From: Kovacikia minuta CCNUW1 | GTDB taxonomy: Bacteria > Cyanobacteriota > Cyanobacteriia > Leptolyngbyales > Leptolyngbyaceae | Direction of reading: 5' to 3' | DNA: 64,000 nt | Assembly: GCF_020091585.1 (NCBI RefSeq) | Contig: NZ_CP083582.1 | Location: forward strand, 4,660,536 to 4,724,535 | Shown here: one piece after another, positions 36,195-47,160 of the stretch | Numbering within the stretch: position 1 is the stretch's first letter | Layout of the letters: each line of letters starts with the position of its first letter | Position numbers and translations under genes: made by a program | Notes under the pieces: model-generated | What the model was told of the DNA's origin: nothing | Database searches by the model: none | The model's input: only the letters and a program-made list of their open reading frames with translations

Positions 36195-36972
36195 TATTTT
36201 CCTCCCAAATTTTCCAAGGTGCATTTCCGCTTTGCCAAAGTGTTTCCAGCAGTTTTTTGTCACGCACAGTATCCATGCACTGCCAGAACGATGAGTGTCT
36301 ATAAGCCATTAGTTGACCGTCTTGGGCAAGGCGTTCCAGGGGTTCTTTTTCCCACTGGGTATCGTCTCCATCAATGTAGTCGAACACTTCAGGTTCCAAC
36401 ACAAAAAACGCACCATTAATCCACCCTTCGCGGGTTTGAGGCTTTTCTGAAAACTCTACAATCTGGTCGCCGTCAAGCTCCAGGTGTCCGAAACGAGCTG
36501 GCGGACGGACGGCTGTTAGAGTAGCCAGTTTGCCGTGGGCGCGATGAAATTCTAGTAGATCATGCAGATTGATATCGGATACACCATCCCCCCAGGTCAA
36601 CATGAAGGTTTCTTTGCCAATGTAGGGGGCGAGGCGTTTAATTCGACCTCCGGTATTGGTGGTGGTTCCTGTCTCAATCAGGTCTATGGTCCAGTCTAGT
36701 TCGTCATAGACACCGTGCTTTTTAACGAGTCCGCTGCTTAGACTAACGGTAAGATTGCTGCTTAATGAACAGTAATCAACCATGTATTTTTTAATGACTT
36801 CGCCTTTGTAACCAAGGGCGACGACAAACTCTTTGAAGTCATAGTGGTAGTAATGCCTCATGATATGCCAGAGGATTGGGCGTCCCCCGATCTCTACCAT
36901 TGGCTTCGGCTTCGTTTCTGTTTCTTCAGCAAGACGAGTGCCGAGGCCCCCGGCAAGAATTGCGACTTTCAT
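36118..36972 (-). CDS. rfbF: Glucose-1-phosphate cytidylyltransferase
   Basis: RfbF makes CDP-glucose from CTP and glucose 1-phosphate. The 284-residue product begins MKVAILAGGLGTRLAEET and has KPKPMVEIGGRPILWHIM, LTWGDGVSDI with a metal-binding Asp, and SFWQCMDTVRDKKLLE. I start at MKVAILAGG; an upstream in-frame start adds eight residues. The C-terminus after GNAPWKIW is about 25 residues longer than usual and overlaps the epimerase start. It is the first gene of the leftward sugar operon. No CDP-glucose 4,6-dehydratase gene (rfbG) is in the window. Confidence 0.94.
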   Translation of the reverse strand: MKVAILAGGLGTRLAEETETKPKPMVEIGGRPILWHIMRHYYHYDFKEFVVALGYKGEVIKKYMVDYCSLSSNLTVSLSSGLVKKHGVYDELDWTIDLIETGTTTNTGGRIKRLAPYIGKETFMLTWGDGVSDINLHDLLEFHRAHGKLATLTAVRPPARFGHLELDGDQIVEFSEKPQTREGWINGAFFVLEPEVFDYIDGDDTQWEKEPLERLAQDGQLMAYRHSSFWQCMDTVRDKKLLETLWQSGNAPWKIWEENNAGIGNGSQGVHRNDSSAFAVSRGA

Positions 36973-37385
36973 AGTAAAGTATCCTCGAAAAGTCAATTAA
37001 CCCTGAGCACGAAAGGTCTGGATTCACCTCATCCTAGAAACAGCCTTAAGCTGTGTAAACCCTCCGTACAAGTACTTAATTGAAACTTTATGGTGTTTTC
37101 CCTCACGGATCGTTAAATTCTGCCTTGAAGTGAAGAAATCCCTTTTGCAGTAAGAGTTTTCACCCAGAGTGCTGTTAATGCTTTATGAAGTGGCTCAATA
37201 TCTCTCAACAACAAGATTAACCAGCCTTTTATACTTTGCCAATAGGATAAAAATCAAGTTTTGATGAACCTGAATTAAGCTGGTATGACAATTCTATGAC
37301 AATTCTATGACAATTCTATGAGAGTGCGATGAACATTTAGCTCGAATAAAAGGCGGCAGACCCTACAAATATCGATTGAATTGAA
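36973..37385. other. Divergent intergenic region between rfbF and the SGNH hydrolase gene
   Basis: No gene. It holds the triplicated 11-bp repeat at 37284-37316, and the promoters of both divergent units must be here. Otherwise A/T-rich and unremarkable. Confidence 0.55.
37284..37316. promoter_or_regulatory. Three exact 11-bp direct repeats, PhoB-box-like
   Basis: TATGACAATTC occurs three times head to tail and a fourth degenerate unit (TATGAGAG) follows. On the minus strand each unit reads TTGTCATA with an 11-bp period, resembling the PhoB/OmpR-family direct repeats (CTGTCATA in E. coli). It lies about 70 bp upstream of the SGNH hydrolase start. Confidence 0.5.
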
Positions 37386-38492
37386 ATGAATTTTAGAACC
37401 TGCTTGCGTTTATGCCTTCTAGCATTGGTCATTGTTGGGTGTATCGCCACACCTGCCCAGCCTGCCGAGTTACTCGCGGTTCGTCTTGGACCGTTTGAAC
37501 GATCGCTTCCTGTTGCTGACCTCCGTCAGTATGTCGAAAATCAGCAGGAATCAGGCAAGCTTAAGGGGTTCCTGCGGTTTGTCAGTGAAGCAGATCGGCG
37601 ATCGCTCCAACAGGCACTACAAACTAAAATTCCCCTGGATCGGGTGGCGATCGATCGGGTTCTCAATCAACCAGCGGGAATTCAGTTACTCTCTCAGGTT
37701 GCTCTGGCAGTTCAAGGGGATAATTTGGCTGAGGTGCAAGCACTGCGCTCAGCGGTAATTTTGGGGATCAAACCGGAGGGATTTAGTGGACTGAGTTTTC
37801 TAGAAGCCTATCCATTGCAAAGGCTAACAGTGAATTTGCCTGAGACGTTTCAGATCATTAACAAATTCAGTCCAAAACCGCCAACGGATACCCTGAGCAG
37901 TAACCCGTTTTGGCAAACCTGGGTTGACTATCAAGCGATTACCAGCCAAAAACAGCATCCCAAAACTTGTTTATTTGGGGATTCCATTTCGGCAGCCTTA
38001 GGCAATTCTTTGGGAGAAAAAACCTATAACTTTGCCATTGGCGGGATGAGTAGTGTATCCCTGGTTAACCAACTCAACTATTTAGCTGCCCATTCGGTAA
38101 CGTGTCCAGGTGTGGTGATTGCGATCGGTACAAATGATGCCTGGTATACCATTCAGGATGACGAGTTTGTTCAAAATCTGAGAATGGCGCTCTCGTTGAC
38201 CCGTCAGCTAGGCGCAAACCAAATCGTATTGATTCCTGCCTTTTATTCAACCCTTGCTGCCAGCAAAAATCCTGGCTTGGCAGGTTCCATTGCTCGTGTG
38301 GAGAGGATTAATCACCTCATTGCCAAAGTTGCCGATGAAGAAGGGGTTTCGGTGGATGCAGCGGCGATTCAACCTTTGTTCGATGGGCAAACCCTGAAGC
38401 AGGCGCTAACGATTGATGGGGTGCATCTCAATCACGATGGAATTATGCTATATCGGCAATCGCTGTTAAAAAGTCTGAACCAGGTTCCCTGA
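37386..38492 (+). CDS. Secreted two-domain protein: DUF1400-like plus SGNH/GDSL hydrolase
   Basis: A 368-residue exported protein. The N-terminus has a basic start, a hydrophobic run and VGCIATPAQPAE, a signal peptide with a possible lipobox Cys. Residues ~30-150 (AVRLGPFERSLPVADLRQY) match the all-helical DUF1400 domain found before cyanobacterial hydrolases. The C-terminal part is an SGNH esterase: CLFGDSISAAL (Ser), AIGGMSS (Gly), IGTNDAW (Asn) and DGVHLNHDG (Asp/His). It probably hydrolyses an ester in the periplasm or cell envelope. The upstream direct repeats could regulate it. Confidence 0.85.
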   Translation: MNFRTCLRLCLLALVIVGCIATPAQPAELLAVRLGPFERSLPVADLRQYVENQQESGKLKGFLRFVSEADRRSLQQALQTKIPLDRVAIDRVLNQPAGIQLLSQVALAVQGDNLAEVQALRSAVILGIKPEGFSGLSFLEAYPLQRLTVNLPETFQIINKFSPKPPTDTLSSNPFWQTWVDYQAITSQKQHPKTCLFGDSISAALGNSLGEKTYNFAIGGMSSVSLVNQLNYLAAHSVTCPGVVIAIGTNDAWYTIQDDEFVQNLRMALSLTRQLGANQIVLIPAFYSTLAASKNPGLAGSIARVERINHLIAKVADEEGVSVDAAAIQPLFDGQTLKQALTIDGVHLNHDGIMLYRQSLLKSLNQVP

Positions 38493-39041
38493 TTATCTGA
38501 AAACTGCTGGCGAGTGGGTCCAGGCAAAACGGCAGGCATCATTTATCTTGTGGCTCAATCTTTGCCAAAGCGATTGCTGGCTGCTGCTGGTTGTTCCGGT
38601 TGCTTTGTTATAACTGGCGTAGGCTTCCTTATAGCGTCCCAAACGCTGGAGGGCTGCTCCATGAAAGATCCAGGCTTCGCGATCGTGGGGTTGGATTTCT
38701 AGAGCTTGCTGACAACTTTCGAGAGCTTCGGCGGGGCGATCGAGTTGAATCAGCATGATTCCACGGAAAGTCCAGGCAGGATAGAAATCGGGCTTTATTT
38801 GAATGGCTTGGTCAAAACTGTGTAGTGCGTCCTGGTAACGTTCTAAACTTGCCAGGGCATTTCCTTTGTTGTACCAGGCAAGTACATGATTCGGTTCAGT
38901 TTCAACAATGTGGCTAAAAACAGCCAGGGCAGCCTCGAAGCGTTTTGCGTTGATGAGTGCCTGGCCATAATCGCAGTGCAGTTCATTAATTTGTCGAAGG
39001 CAATTTGAATCTTTAAGCGAGCCAGTTTCTGTGGAAATCAT
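38493..39041 (-). CDS. Tetratricopeptide repeat protein
   Basis: Roughly four TPR units: FEAALAVFSHIVETEPNH, YQDALHSFDQAIQIKPDF, PAEALESCQQALEIQPHD and YKEAYASYNKA. TPRs form a protein-binding superhelix. No catalytic domain is present. I place the start at MISTETGS (182 residues); an upstream ATG at 39095 adds 18 residues. It is convergent with the SGNH gene, with stops adjacent. Confidence 0.85.
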   Translation of the reverse strand: MISTETGSLKDSNCLRQINELHCDYGQALINAKRFEAALAVFSHIVETEPNHVLAWYNKGNALASLERYQDALHSFDQAIQIKPDFYPAWTFRGIMLIQLDRPAEALESCQQALEIQPHDREAWIFHGAALQRLGRYKEAYASYNKATGTTSSSQQSLWQRLSHKINDACRFAWTHSPAVFR

Positions 39042-39357
39042 CGCAATTCTTATAGGTAATCGTGTAAGTCTTTGGAAGCTATCCAGATTCTTCAAGCCTA
39101 GAGTTTTTTGATACTAAAGCATACCGAAAAATCCCTGAAGTTCTGTTGAAGCGTCAATGCTCCTCTTGGGAGCGTGCGGGGAATTACTCATGAATTTTAT
39201 GTGTAAAAGCAGAATTAGACGGCAGGATACATTCGATGCCCGTAAGGGCGGAATGGCTGATGTATTGTTGTGTTGATTCGTGACATTCCTGGACCTACAT
39301 CCGACAAAAATTGGAAAACTGTGGGAATATAAAGAAATACTTAAGAGACAAAGGCTC

Positions 39358-39594
39358 ATGATCACCAGCAAGATGATGCAGCAACTCTGGACGGTAGTCG
39401 AGTCTACTCAAGTCAGCACCCTGCTTCAGTTCGATGATTCTGCTCTTGTGCAGTTGTTGCTTAGCCAATTCAAGAACCAACAAGCGATCGACGCGCAAAC
39501 AACTAGTAGCCTAAATTCTTACATTCAGGCTAAATTACCCCTCATTCGTGACATTGCGGAAGGAAAATTATCCCTTGGACAGGGCAGCCGTTGA
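39358..39594 (+). CDS. Small conserved-looking hypothetical protein
   Basis: A 78-residue helical protein beginning MITSKMMQQLWTVVE. I recall similar short cyanobacterial proteins with the MQQLW-VVE opening but know no function. An upstream in-frame start at 39280 is possible. No motif, membrane segment or metal cluster is visible. Confidence 0.55.
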   Translation: MITSKMMQQLWTVVESTQVSTLLQFDDSALVQLLLSQFKNQQAIDAQTTSSLNSYIQAKLPLIRDIAEGKLSLGQGSR

Positions 39595-39854
39595 TAGAGC
39601 CATTGCCCTTCTTCAAAGCATCCATTTTGGATACTAATTTTTAGCACGTGCTTTAAAGGTGCTGGGGACTGAGTGTTGAGAAAAAACGGGGACTCAATCC
39701 TTTGCATTTAGCACACCTACTTGCCTACAGCAGTCCTGAATCATTTGTGAAAAAGGAGAGTTGTGAAAGTCTTTTCCTCCGGGAAAGCCCTTTCACAATC
39801 CAGATAGGATCGCTATAACCTACATTTGACGGTTTTAAAACAGAGCCTAGCACT

Positions 39855-40136
39855 ATGAACCACTGGTTAGGCATTGCCCTAATTGCTTACCTGATCGGAG
39901 CCGTAATTGAAGGGGTGAATGCAGCCAATCAAATGTACCGTTCTGCATCAGAGTTAGATGAAGAGACAGCGCTAGATAGAGAATCAGCATCCCAACCTTC
40001 AGAACCGACTGAACCCATAAAGGAGAACTGGCAGATTTTCGCCGTTATCGCCTCTGTAAGTGTTTGTGGAGCTTGCCTGTGGCCCTGTCGGTTGATTCAC
40101 CGTTCTATCAAAGGCGAGCAGAAAGTTGCAAAGTAG
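39855..40136 (+). CDS. Small two-helix membrane protein
   Basis: A 93-residue protein with hydrophobic segments at about 4-22 (IALIAYLIGAVIEGV) and 62-80 (IFAVIASVSVCGACLW), joined by an acidic loop. I do not recognise a family. It is convergent with the egtB-like gene. The region 39595-39854 upstream holds no gene. Confidence 0.5.
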   Translation: MNHWLGIALIAYLIGAVIEGVNAANQMYRSASELDEETALDRESASQPSEPTEPIKENWQIFAVIASVSVCGACLWPCRLIHRSIKGEQKVAK

Positions 40137-40885
40137 TTAATTGGGGTCAGTTCATCCCCTATCTGCTGCACAGCGAAAACCTGCCAGAATCTCTCGGACA
40201 TGGGGATAGTACCAGTTACGAAAAGTGCTTCGCAGTGCCCACGGGAAGGTTGCCCAACTGCCCCCTTTGAGGACACGGTGTTTGCCATCGAAATACACCT
40301 GGGAATAACCCCGGTAGGGGTAGGCGGTAAAGCCGTTGTATCCTTCAAACCAGGAGGCTGTCCATTCCCAAACATTCCCTAACAGGTCGTTGCAGCCGTA
40401 AGGACTTTTGCCTTCCGGGTAAGCGCCGACAGGTGTCGTTTGCTTGATGATGCGATCGTGGTTGCAGAGATGGGCAACGAGTTCGGCTTCCCCCCAGGGA
40501 TAGGTTTGGTGGTGGTTTGTGAGTGGACTCCAACAGGCGGCTTTTTCCCACTCTGCCTCAGTAGGCAGGCGTTTGCCAACGAAGCGGGCATAGGCATCCG
40601 CTTCATACCAACTCACTCCACAGACGGGGTGTTGCTCCCATTCTGGTTCATCTTTCCAGTAAAGGGGGTGCGTAATCTGGGCAGATTGAAGCCATTGCCA
40701 ACCTTCTGGAGACCACCAGCAGGCATCCTGATATCCCCCTGCTGCGATGAACTGACGATATTGGGCACAGGTAACAGGATCGCGATCGATCCAATAGGTA
40801 TCCAGATAAATCTGGTGAACGGGACGTTCATTGTCCAGGGCATCAATGGAATCATTGCCAGAGTTGAAATAACCAGCGGGAATTT

Positions 40886-41036
40886 GAATCAGGGGAGTGG
40901 GGAGTGGGGAGTGGGGAGTGGGGAGTGAGGGGGATGGGGAGGAAGTCTTAAATTTTGAATTTTGAATTTTGAATTTTGAATTGATTCTGCTGGCTTCTAA
41001 GTCCCTGCCCCCTGCCCCCTGCCCCCTGCCCCCTGT
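40886..41036. repeat. Heptamer cluster disrupting the egtB-like gene
   Basis: AGTGGGG units, then TTTTGAA units, then TGCCCCC units in direct succession. The tract separates the two egtB domains and destroys their common frame. Confidence 0.92.
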
Positions 41037-41469
41037 GCAATTCCAGAACCAGGGCGATCGTTTCAGCGTGTTGGCTTTCGTGTTGCAGTAGCCAACGCCA
41101 GAGGCGTTCTTGCTGGTCTAAGGGGGCTTGCTCCAGGTAGTCAAAAACCTGGATTCTGACAGCATCGAGATATTCCTGGATTTCAGGCAGGGAGGGCAGA
41201 TGCACCCGTTCTGCTTTAGGTAGCCCATCGGCAGCAAACAGGCGGCGGTATTGGGGAAATTGGGGGGATTGCCCGGCACATTTTTCCAGCAGCCAGAGGG
41301 ATTCAGTGTAGGCGATGTTACCCAGATGCCAACCGATCGGGCTGAAGTCGGGATGAGCTTGATGGCACAGGGTTTCATAGTCAACTCCGACAAAAAGGTG
41401 CAGGGTAGCCTGACGGCACTGCTGCATCCATTGTCGGAGTTGAATGCGAAGCGTGGGGGATGAGATGAG

Positions 41470-41640
41470 AGAATTTTGAACTTTGAATTTTGAATTTTGA
41501 GTTGAATCTGAGGACTGAGTGCTAAGTACCGAGTGCTGAGAATTGCCTTCTCCCCTCTGCGCTTTGCCTTCTGCTTTCTGTTCTCTACTTTCTGCCTCTC
41601 TCTTCATATTTCCTTCTACCTTCTGACTCCTGACTTCTGG
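41470..41640. repeat. Heptamer-type tract at the 5' end of the egtB-like gene
   Basis: TTTGAAT/TTTTGAG units, then GAGTGCT-like and TTCTGCT/CTTCTGC units. Translated leftwards they give REQKAEGK, STQSSDSTQNS and KFKVQNS, unrelated to EgtB. Confidence 0.8.
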
Positions 41641-41669
41641 TGATGCTACAAAAGAAGATACCCCCGACG

Positions 41670-41745
41670 GTAGGGGCAGGTTTAGCCAGAATCGAATTAT
41701 AAACCTTGCAATCTGTCTCCAAAACCTGCCCCTAAAGGTCATTTA
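41670..41745. repeat. Hairpin element with TAGGGGCAGGTTT arms
   Basis: TAGGGGCAGGTTT on the left arm is exactly inverted as AAACCTGCCCCTA on the right, about 45 bases apart. It is non-coding and MITE-like, and it covers the first codons of the egtB-like frame. Confidence 0.7.
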
Positions 41746-41781
41746 TTTCCCAGAAATTTCCTCTGACTTCTTTCAATAGTT

Positions 41782-42570
41782 TCAGATGGAATGGATTTGA
41801 ATGTCGAGTTCATGGTTAACGGTAAGTATGCTGTGTTCGGGACAGGAAACCCAATTGCTTGAAAACAAAGGTTCTGAAGCAATTAGAACTGCTTGGGGGA
41901 AGAGGGGATCGTCGCGTAGCCAGTAAAGGGAGGGGGTTGCGGTTCGCTCTGCAAATCGGGAAGCAACAAGCTGCTGCCCATCGCTGAGGATGATGTTGGC
42001 AGAAAAGCTAATTTGCTGATCTGCTGCCAGTTTGCGAAGTAGGGTAAGCGCACGGTGTAAAGCTTCGAGCAGAGATAGGTCTGGATTGGCTTCCAGTTCA
42101 TTGATGACCAGGGCAAAGATATGCTCTGAGTCGGTGCTGCCGCGAATTGCCTGATAGGCTATGTCGTCCAGGCGATCGCGGATTGGACGATACAACGTTT
42201 GGCGAAAGTCGGCAATGAAACCATTATGAGTGCCTAAGATGAGACGATGCTGAAAGGGCTGACAATTACTTAAGTCTAGTGCTTGTCCAGTGGTAGCACT
42301 GCGAACGGTTGCTAAAACACAGCCCGTTTCTACATAACGGCTGAGACTGGGTAAATTTACATCATTCCAAATCGGCAGGGTGCTTTTGTAGGTGTAAGGC
42401 TCTGTCTGGTGATGCAGGTGGTACCAACCAATCCCAAATCCATCGGCATTTACCACCCCTGATGTCATTTCACGGGGTTCATAACTCTGAATAATAAGCG
42501 AATGCTCTGGTTTGTTGAGTAGGCGATCGAGTTGGACTGGTGAACCGAGATAGCCCATTAATCGACACAT
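41782..42570 (-). CDS. egtC: EgtC-like class II glutamine amidotransferase
   Basis: The 262-residue product starts MCRLMGYLG, so Cys2 becomes the N-terminal nucleophile of the Ntn amidohydrolase fold. NADGFGIGWYH, ATVRSATTGQ, NCQPFQH and THNGFIADF are the class II amidotransferase motifs. EgtC removes glutamate from the gamma-glutamyl hercynylcysteine sulfoxide made by EgtB. It lies just upstream of the egtB-like gene on the same strand, so the two form an operon. No egtD is in the window. If egtB is really broken, egtC may be without a substrate. Confidence 0.88.
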   Translation of the reverse strand: MCRLMGYLGSPVQLDRLLNKPEHSLIIQSYEPREMTSGVVNADGFGIGWYHLHHQTEPYTYKSTLPIWNDVNLPSLSRYVETGCVLATVRSATTGQALDLSNCQPFQHRLILGTHNGFIADFRQTLYRPIRDRLDDIAYQAIRGSTDSEHIFALVINELEANPDLSLLEALHRALTLLRKLAADQQISFSANIILSDGQQLVASRFAERTATPSLYWLRDDPLFPQAVLIASEPLFSSNWVSCPEHSILTVNHELDIQIHSI

Positions 42571-42652
42571 GAAAGATTGACTCCTAAACTAAAATCTGGT
42601 CTAATACGATTCGCTTTTATTCGTGCAGTCCTGCTGATTCTAACGATAAAAA

Positions 42653-42747
42653 GAGGTTGGGTTGAAATAGAGTTCCAACCCAACCACCCTTTCACAACAA
42701 TCATTTGAAAAGCCCAGCATCCCTGGTTTTAGGAATGCTGGGTTCAT
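42653..42747. repeat. Two adjacent hairpins, possible terminators
   Basis: GGTTGGGTTG...CAACCCAACC at 42653-42684 matches the hairpin family of 9022-9136. CCCAGCAT...ATGCTGGG follows at about 42713-42743. They lie between the egtC start and the stop of the 42778 gene and could end its leftward transcript. Confidence 0.6.
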
Positions 42748-42777
42748 TTGCGGGCGTTGCTGGTAATCAGAAAAGGA

Positions 42778-43011
42778 CTACATCTTTCCTTTCTGCATCA
42801 CTTCCTGAAGGTGCTGACGAACTTCTTGGGCATGTTGTCTATCTGCCTGTTGTAACTTTTGAAGTAGCTCTACGCAGGGTTGAGAACCTGCATTCTGAGC
42901 ATCTTGCAGATAAGTGTCATATAGTTGGACCGCTTCAGATTTGTTCTTCAGCACGGCTAACAAATCATACTCAAGGTCGCTCACAACTTTTGTGCCACCA
43001 CTTGCAACCAT
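42778..43011 (-). CDS. Small helical protein of unknown function
   Basis: A 77-residue protein starting MVASGGTKVVSDLEYDLL, chosen because AGGAGG lies 7 bases before this ATG; an upstream start adds ten residues. Two long amphipathic helices with AEAV-like and DRQHAQEVRQHL patterns suggest a helical hairpin, possibly a half ferritin-like fold. It stands next to dps and may share stress regulation, which is inference. Confidence 0.7.
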   Translation of the reverse strand: MVASGGTKVVSDLEYDLLAVLKNKSEAVQLYDTYLQDAQNAGSQPCVELLQKLQQADRQHAQEVRQHLQEVMQKGKM

Positions 43012-43113
43012 AACTAATCCTCCTTTTTTGACGTTTATCATTCCTGCGACCAGTGCTGGTCGGCGCTTTTGCCCAGTTTTTAGCGCTCAGTCCTCAGCAC
43101 TGGTTGACCGTGG

Positions 43114-43653
43114 CTATACTCCTACTGGAGTTTTGACATTGGCATTCTGGTTTGAACCATCTGATGCAAGCGCTTCTCCTTCAATGAAAGAGCGCAGCAT
43201 CCAAGCCATTTCTTCGTGTTGCTCCATCAAGCCGGTAAGGAAATCGGCGGTCCCTTCATCATGGAAGCTATCGCTACACTGATCAATGTGCTCCCGCAAA
43301 TTGCGAATAATTTGTTCGTGATCCTCAACCAGACGGGCAACCATTTCCGTAGCCGTGGGGACGCTACCCGCATGTTCCCGAATGGTGGCGACTTTTAGAA
43401 AGCCCTCAGCAGTTCCAATGGGATAACCACCCAACATGCGAACCCGTTCTGCAATGCTATCAATGTTTTCGGTTAACGCTTCGTAGTGTTCTTCCCAGAG
43501 CTTATGCAAGGTTCGAAACTGAGGTCCAATCACATCCCAGTGGTACTTCTTCGTTTTGATTAATAACAGGTAGGAATCTGCCAGATCACAATTCAGGAGT
43601 TCGACAACACCCTGGCGCTGCTCATCTGAAAGACCAATATTTAACTTCCGCAT
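43114..43653 (-). CDS. dps: Dps-family ferritin
   Basis: Dps forms a 12-subunit shell that stores iron and protects DNA from peroxide. In the 179-residue product KKYHWDVIG and NIDSIAERVRMLGG carry the His, Asp and Glu of the intersubunit ferroxidase site, and FRTLHKLWEEHYEAL is helix two. The C-terminal tail (after ALASDGS) is polar. A small helical gene follows about 100 bases downstream on the same strand. Confidence 0.94.
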   Translation of the reverse strand: MRKLNIGLSDEQRQGVVELLNCDLADSYLLLIKTKKYHWDVIGPQFRTLHKLWEEHYEALTENIDSIAERVRMLGGYPIGTAEGFLKVATIREHAGSVPTATEMVARLVEDHEQIIRNLREHIDQCSDSFHDEGTADFLTGLMEQHEEMAWMLRSFIEGEALASDGSNQNANVKTPVGV

Positions 43654-43815
43654 GGCTCTAGAATCCTTTATATGCTTCCGCCTATTAGTTGAACAAATTC
43701 TGTCTCTTTAGAACATCGCCCAAAGGAGAGAACGATCGCAGATTAAGTCTCCGTATAAGGGCTTACGCAACTTCTCCAGTTACACTTTAAGACAGGCGAT
43801 TTTAGGCAGTATCTT

Positions 43816-45961
<2,146 letters not shown>

Positions 45962-46426
45962 CTAGCGACAATTTACGTTCTGATATTTCACCTGAAGCTT
46001 CATTCCTGGAGTCTAAACGTATAGACGTTCACTATGACAGGTTTCATTTTTACAATGGAAAATGATATAAGAGGCTCCGCGTTGAATTTTGAAACTACAT
46101 GGAACCTTTCGATCTAATAACCGCAGAAGGTTAATTTGCGTTAAGGCTACCGCCTAACTCGATTCTGAAAATATACCGAAAGTTTCGGTTTAATTGCCTG
46201 ACAGCGGAATATTATTCGGAAAGTTTCGGTTTAATTGCTTAAAACTGGTGAGATAACCTGAAATTTTCTAGATAACACCCGCAAAGAGGCAGTTAACCCG
46301 AAGATTTCAATCTAATAAGTTGTTAGGTTGCTTCAGCTCTTGATGCGGACGTTTCTTGAGGGTATCGGTAAGATGAGTTAGGATAGTGCTGCCTTCGATC
46401 AAGTTTCACTGCTAGGTATTTTCAGT
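45962..46426. other. Gene-free region upstream of the 46427 gene
   Basis: No gene. The right half holds the 41-bp degenerate repeat array described separately. The left half is A/T-rich with nothing recognised. Confidence 0.6.
46101..46340. repeat. Degenerate tandem array with a 40-41 bp period
   Basis: A core resembling CCGAAAGTTTCGGTTTAAT recurs with its TTTC at 46107, 46183, 46224, 46265 and 46305; the last four are 41, 41 and 40 bp apart and the first step is 76. Each core is followed by T-A-rich then purine-rich sequence ending TTAA- or TAA-like. Copies two and three share AAAGTTTCGGTTTAATTGC exactly. The array stops about 90 bp before the start of the nuclease-like gene. Confidence 0.65.
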
Positions 46427-47146
46427 ATGGGCGTGTGGGAAGAACAAGCAAAGCGAACAACCCAGAATAGAAAGCTATGGTCAGAAACCCAGCAGTTTAA
46501 TTTTATTCATGCTCTGCAAAATGCGACCAATGAAGAAGAAGTCAAGGCAGCCTATGTCAGGGAATTTTCTCTACCAGTTAAAACCCAGGAAAGGCATGAT
46601 TTAGTGGTTGATAAGGTTCTATTTGAGTTTAAGTACTCGGTTAAGCTTGGTGATACAGAAGTTGCGGCGAAGGTTATTGCCCAAGGAATTTATTACATTA
46701 ATCGTCTATTCAAGAAAGGGCGTTTATGTGAAGCTGAGTATCTCGTAGTTGCTGACAAAGATGAAGCTAGGCTTTTCAAAGTTACAGAATTTCAATTATT
46801 TTACGAGAGCCATGAATATCAGTGGGACAATTTTCGTCCAAGCTCTCCTGATCCTAAGCTAATTGAAGCTGTTAAAAACTCAAAAATATTAGAATCCAAT
46901 AGAATTTATAGACTTACTTCTCAAGATGATCTGCATCTGTTTTCAAGTCGTCTCTATAAAGTATTATCACCTAGTAAAACCATAAATAAATCTACAGAAA
47001 ATCCCTACAAAAATCCTAACTCGTCAAGGTCAAAATTTCTGATAATTGGATTCGGATTAATTCTACTTTTGTCGTCAGGTATTGTGATAGGAAGTCAGCA
47101 CTATTTCAATTATACAAAACAGTCAGTTCCAGCCAATAAGGAGTAA
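46427..47146 (+). CDS. Membrane-anchored PD-(D/E)XK nuclease-like protein
   Basis: A 239-residue protein. RHDLVVDKVLFEFKY contains D58, E67 and K69 in the D...ExK spacing of PD-(D/E)XK nucleases, and VIAQGIYYINRLFKKG then EYLVVADKDEARLF matches the helix-strand that follows in restriction-type members. The C-terminus has one hydrophobic helix at about 203-222 (FLIIGFGLILLLSSGIVIGS), so the nuclease domain would face the cytoplasm from the membrane. Base composition is visibly A/T-richer than the flanking housekeeping genes, suggesting transfer. The next gene begins 14 bases later. Function unknown; a role against foreign DNA is inference. Confidence 0.6.
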   Translation: MGVWEEQAKRTTQNRKLWSETQQFNFIHALQNATNEEEVKAAYVREFSLPVKTQERHDLVVDKVLFEFKYSVKLGDTEVAAKVIAQGIYYINRLFKKGRLCEAEYLVVADKDEARLFKVTEFQLFYESHEYQWDNFRPSSPDPKLIEAVKNSKILESNRIYRLTSQDDLHLFSSRLYKVLSPSKTINKSTENPYKNPNSSRSKFLIIGFGLILLLSSGIVIGSQHYFNYTKQSVPANKE

Positions 47147-47160
47147 CAAGGTACTGTACA

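Larger units (their letters stand above)
40152..41742 (-). pseudogene. egtB: EgtB/SUMF1-type non-haem iron enzyme gene, split by heptamer repeats
   Basis: EgtB joins hercynine to a thiol donor in ergothioneine synthesis. The N-terminal part (41470 to 41045, leftwards) is the DinB_2 domain with GWHLGNIAYTES and LQHESQHAETI iron-ligand motifs. The C-terminal part (about 40890 to 40152) is the formylglycine-generating-like domain: IPAGYFNSGNDS, VCGVSWYEADAYARF, RLPTEAEWEKA and GNVWEWTASW. Between them a repeat tract at 40886-41036 shifts the frame by one and brings a stop at 40948. The N-terminal ~85 residues are also repeat-derived and hide the original start. The C-terminal part could be translated from an internal GTG, but the whole enzyme is not made as one chain. 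Confidence 0.8.

Noticed and set aside
46101-46340. Reading the 41-bp array as a second CRISPR array
   Set aside because: The repeated core is short and degenerate and the intervening DNA is also partly similar between units, unlike exact repeats with unique spacers.
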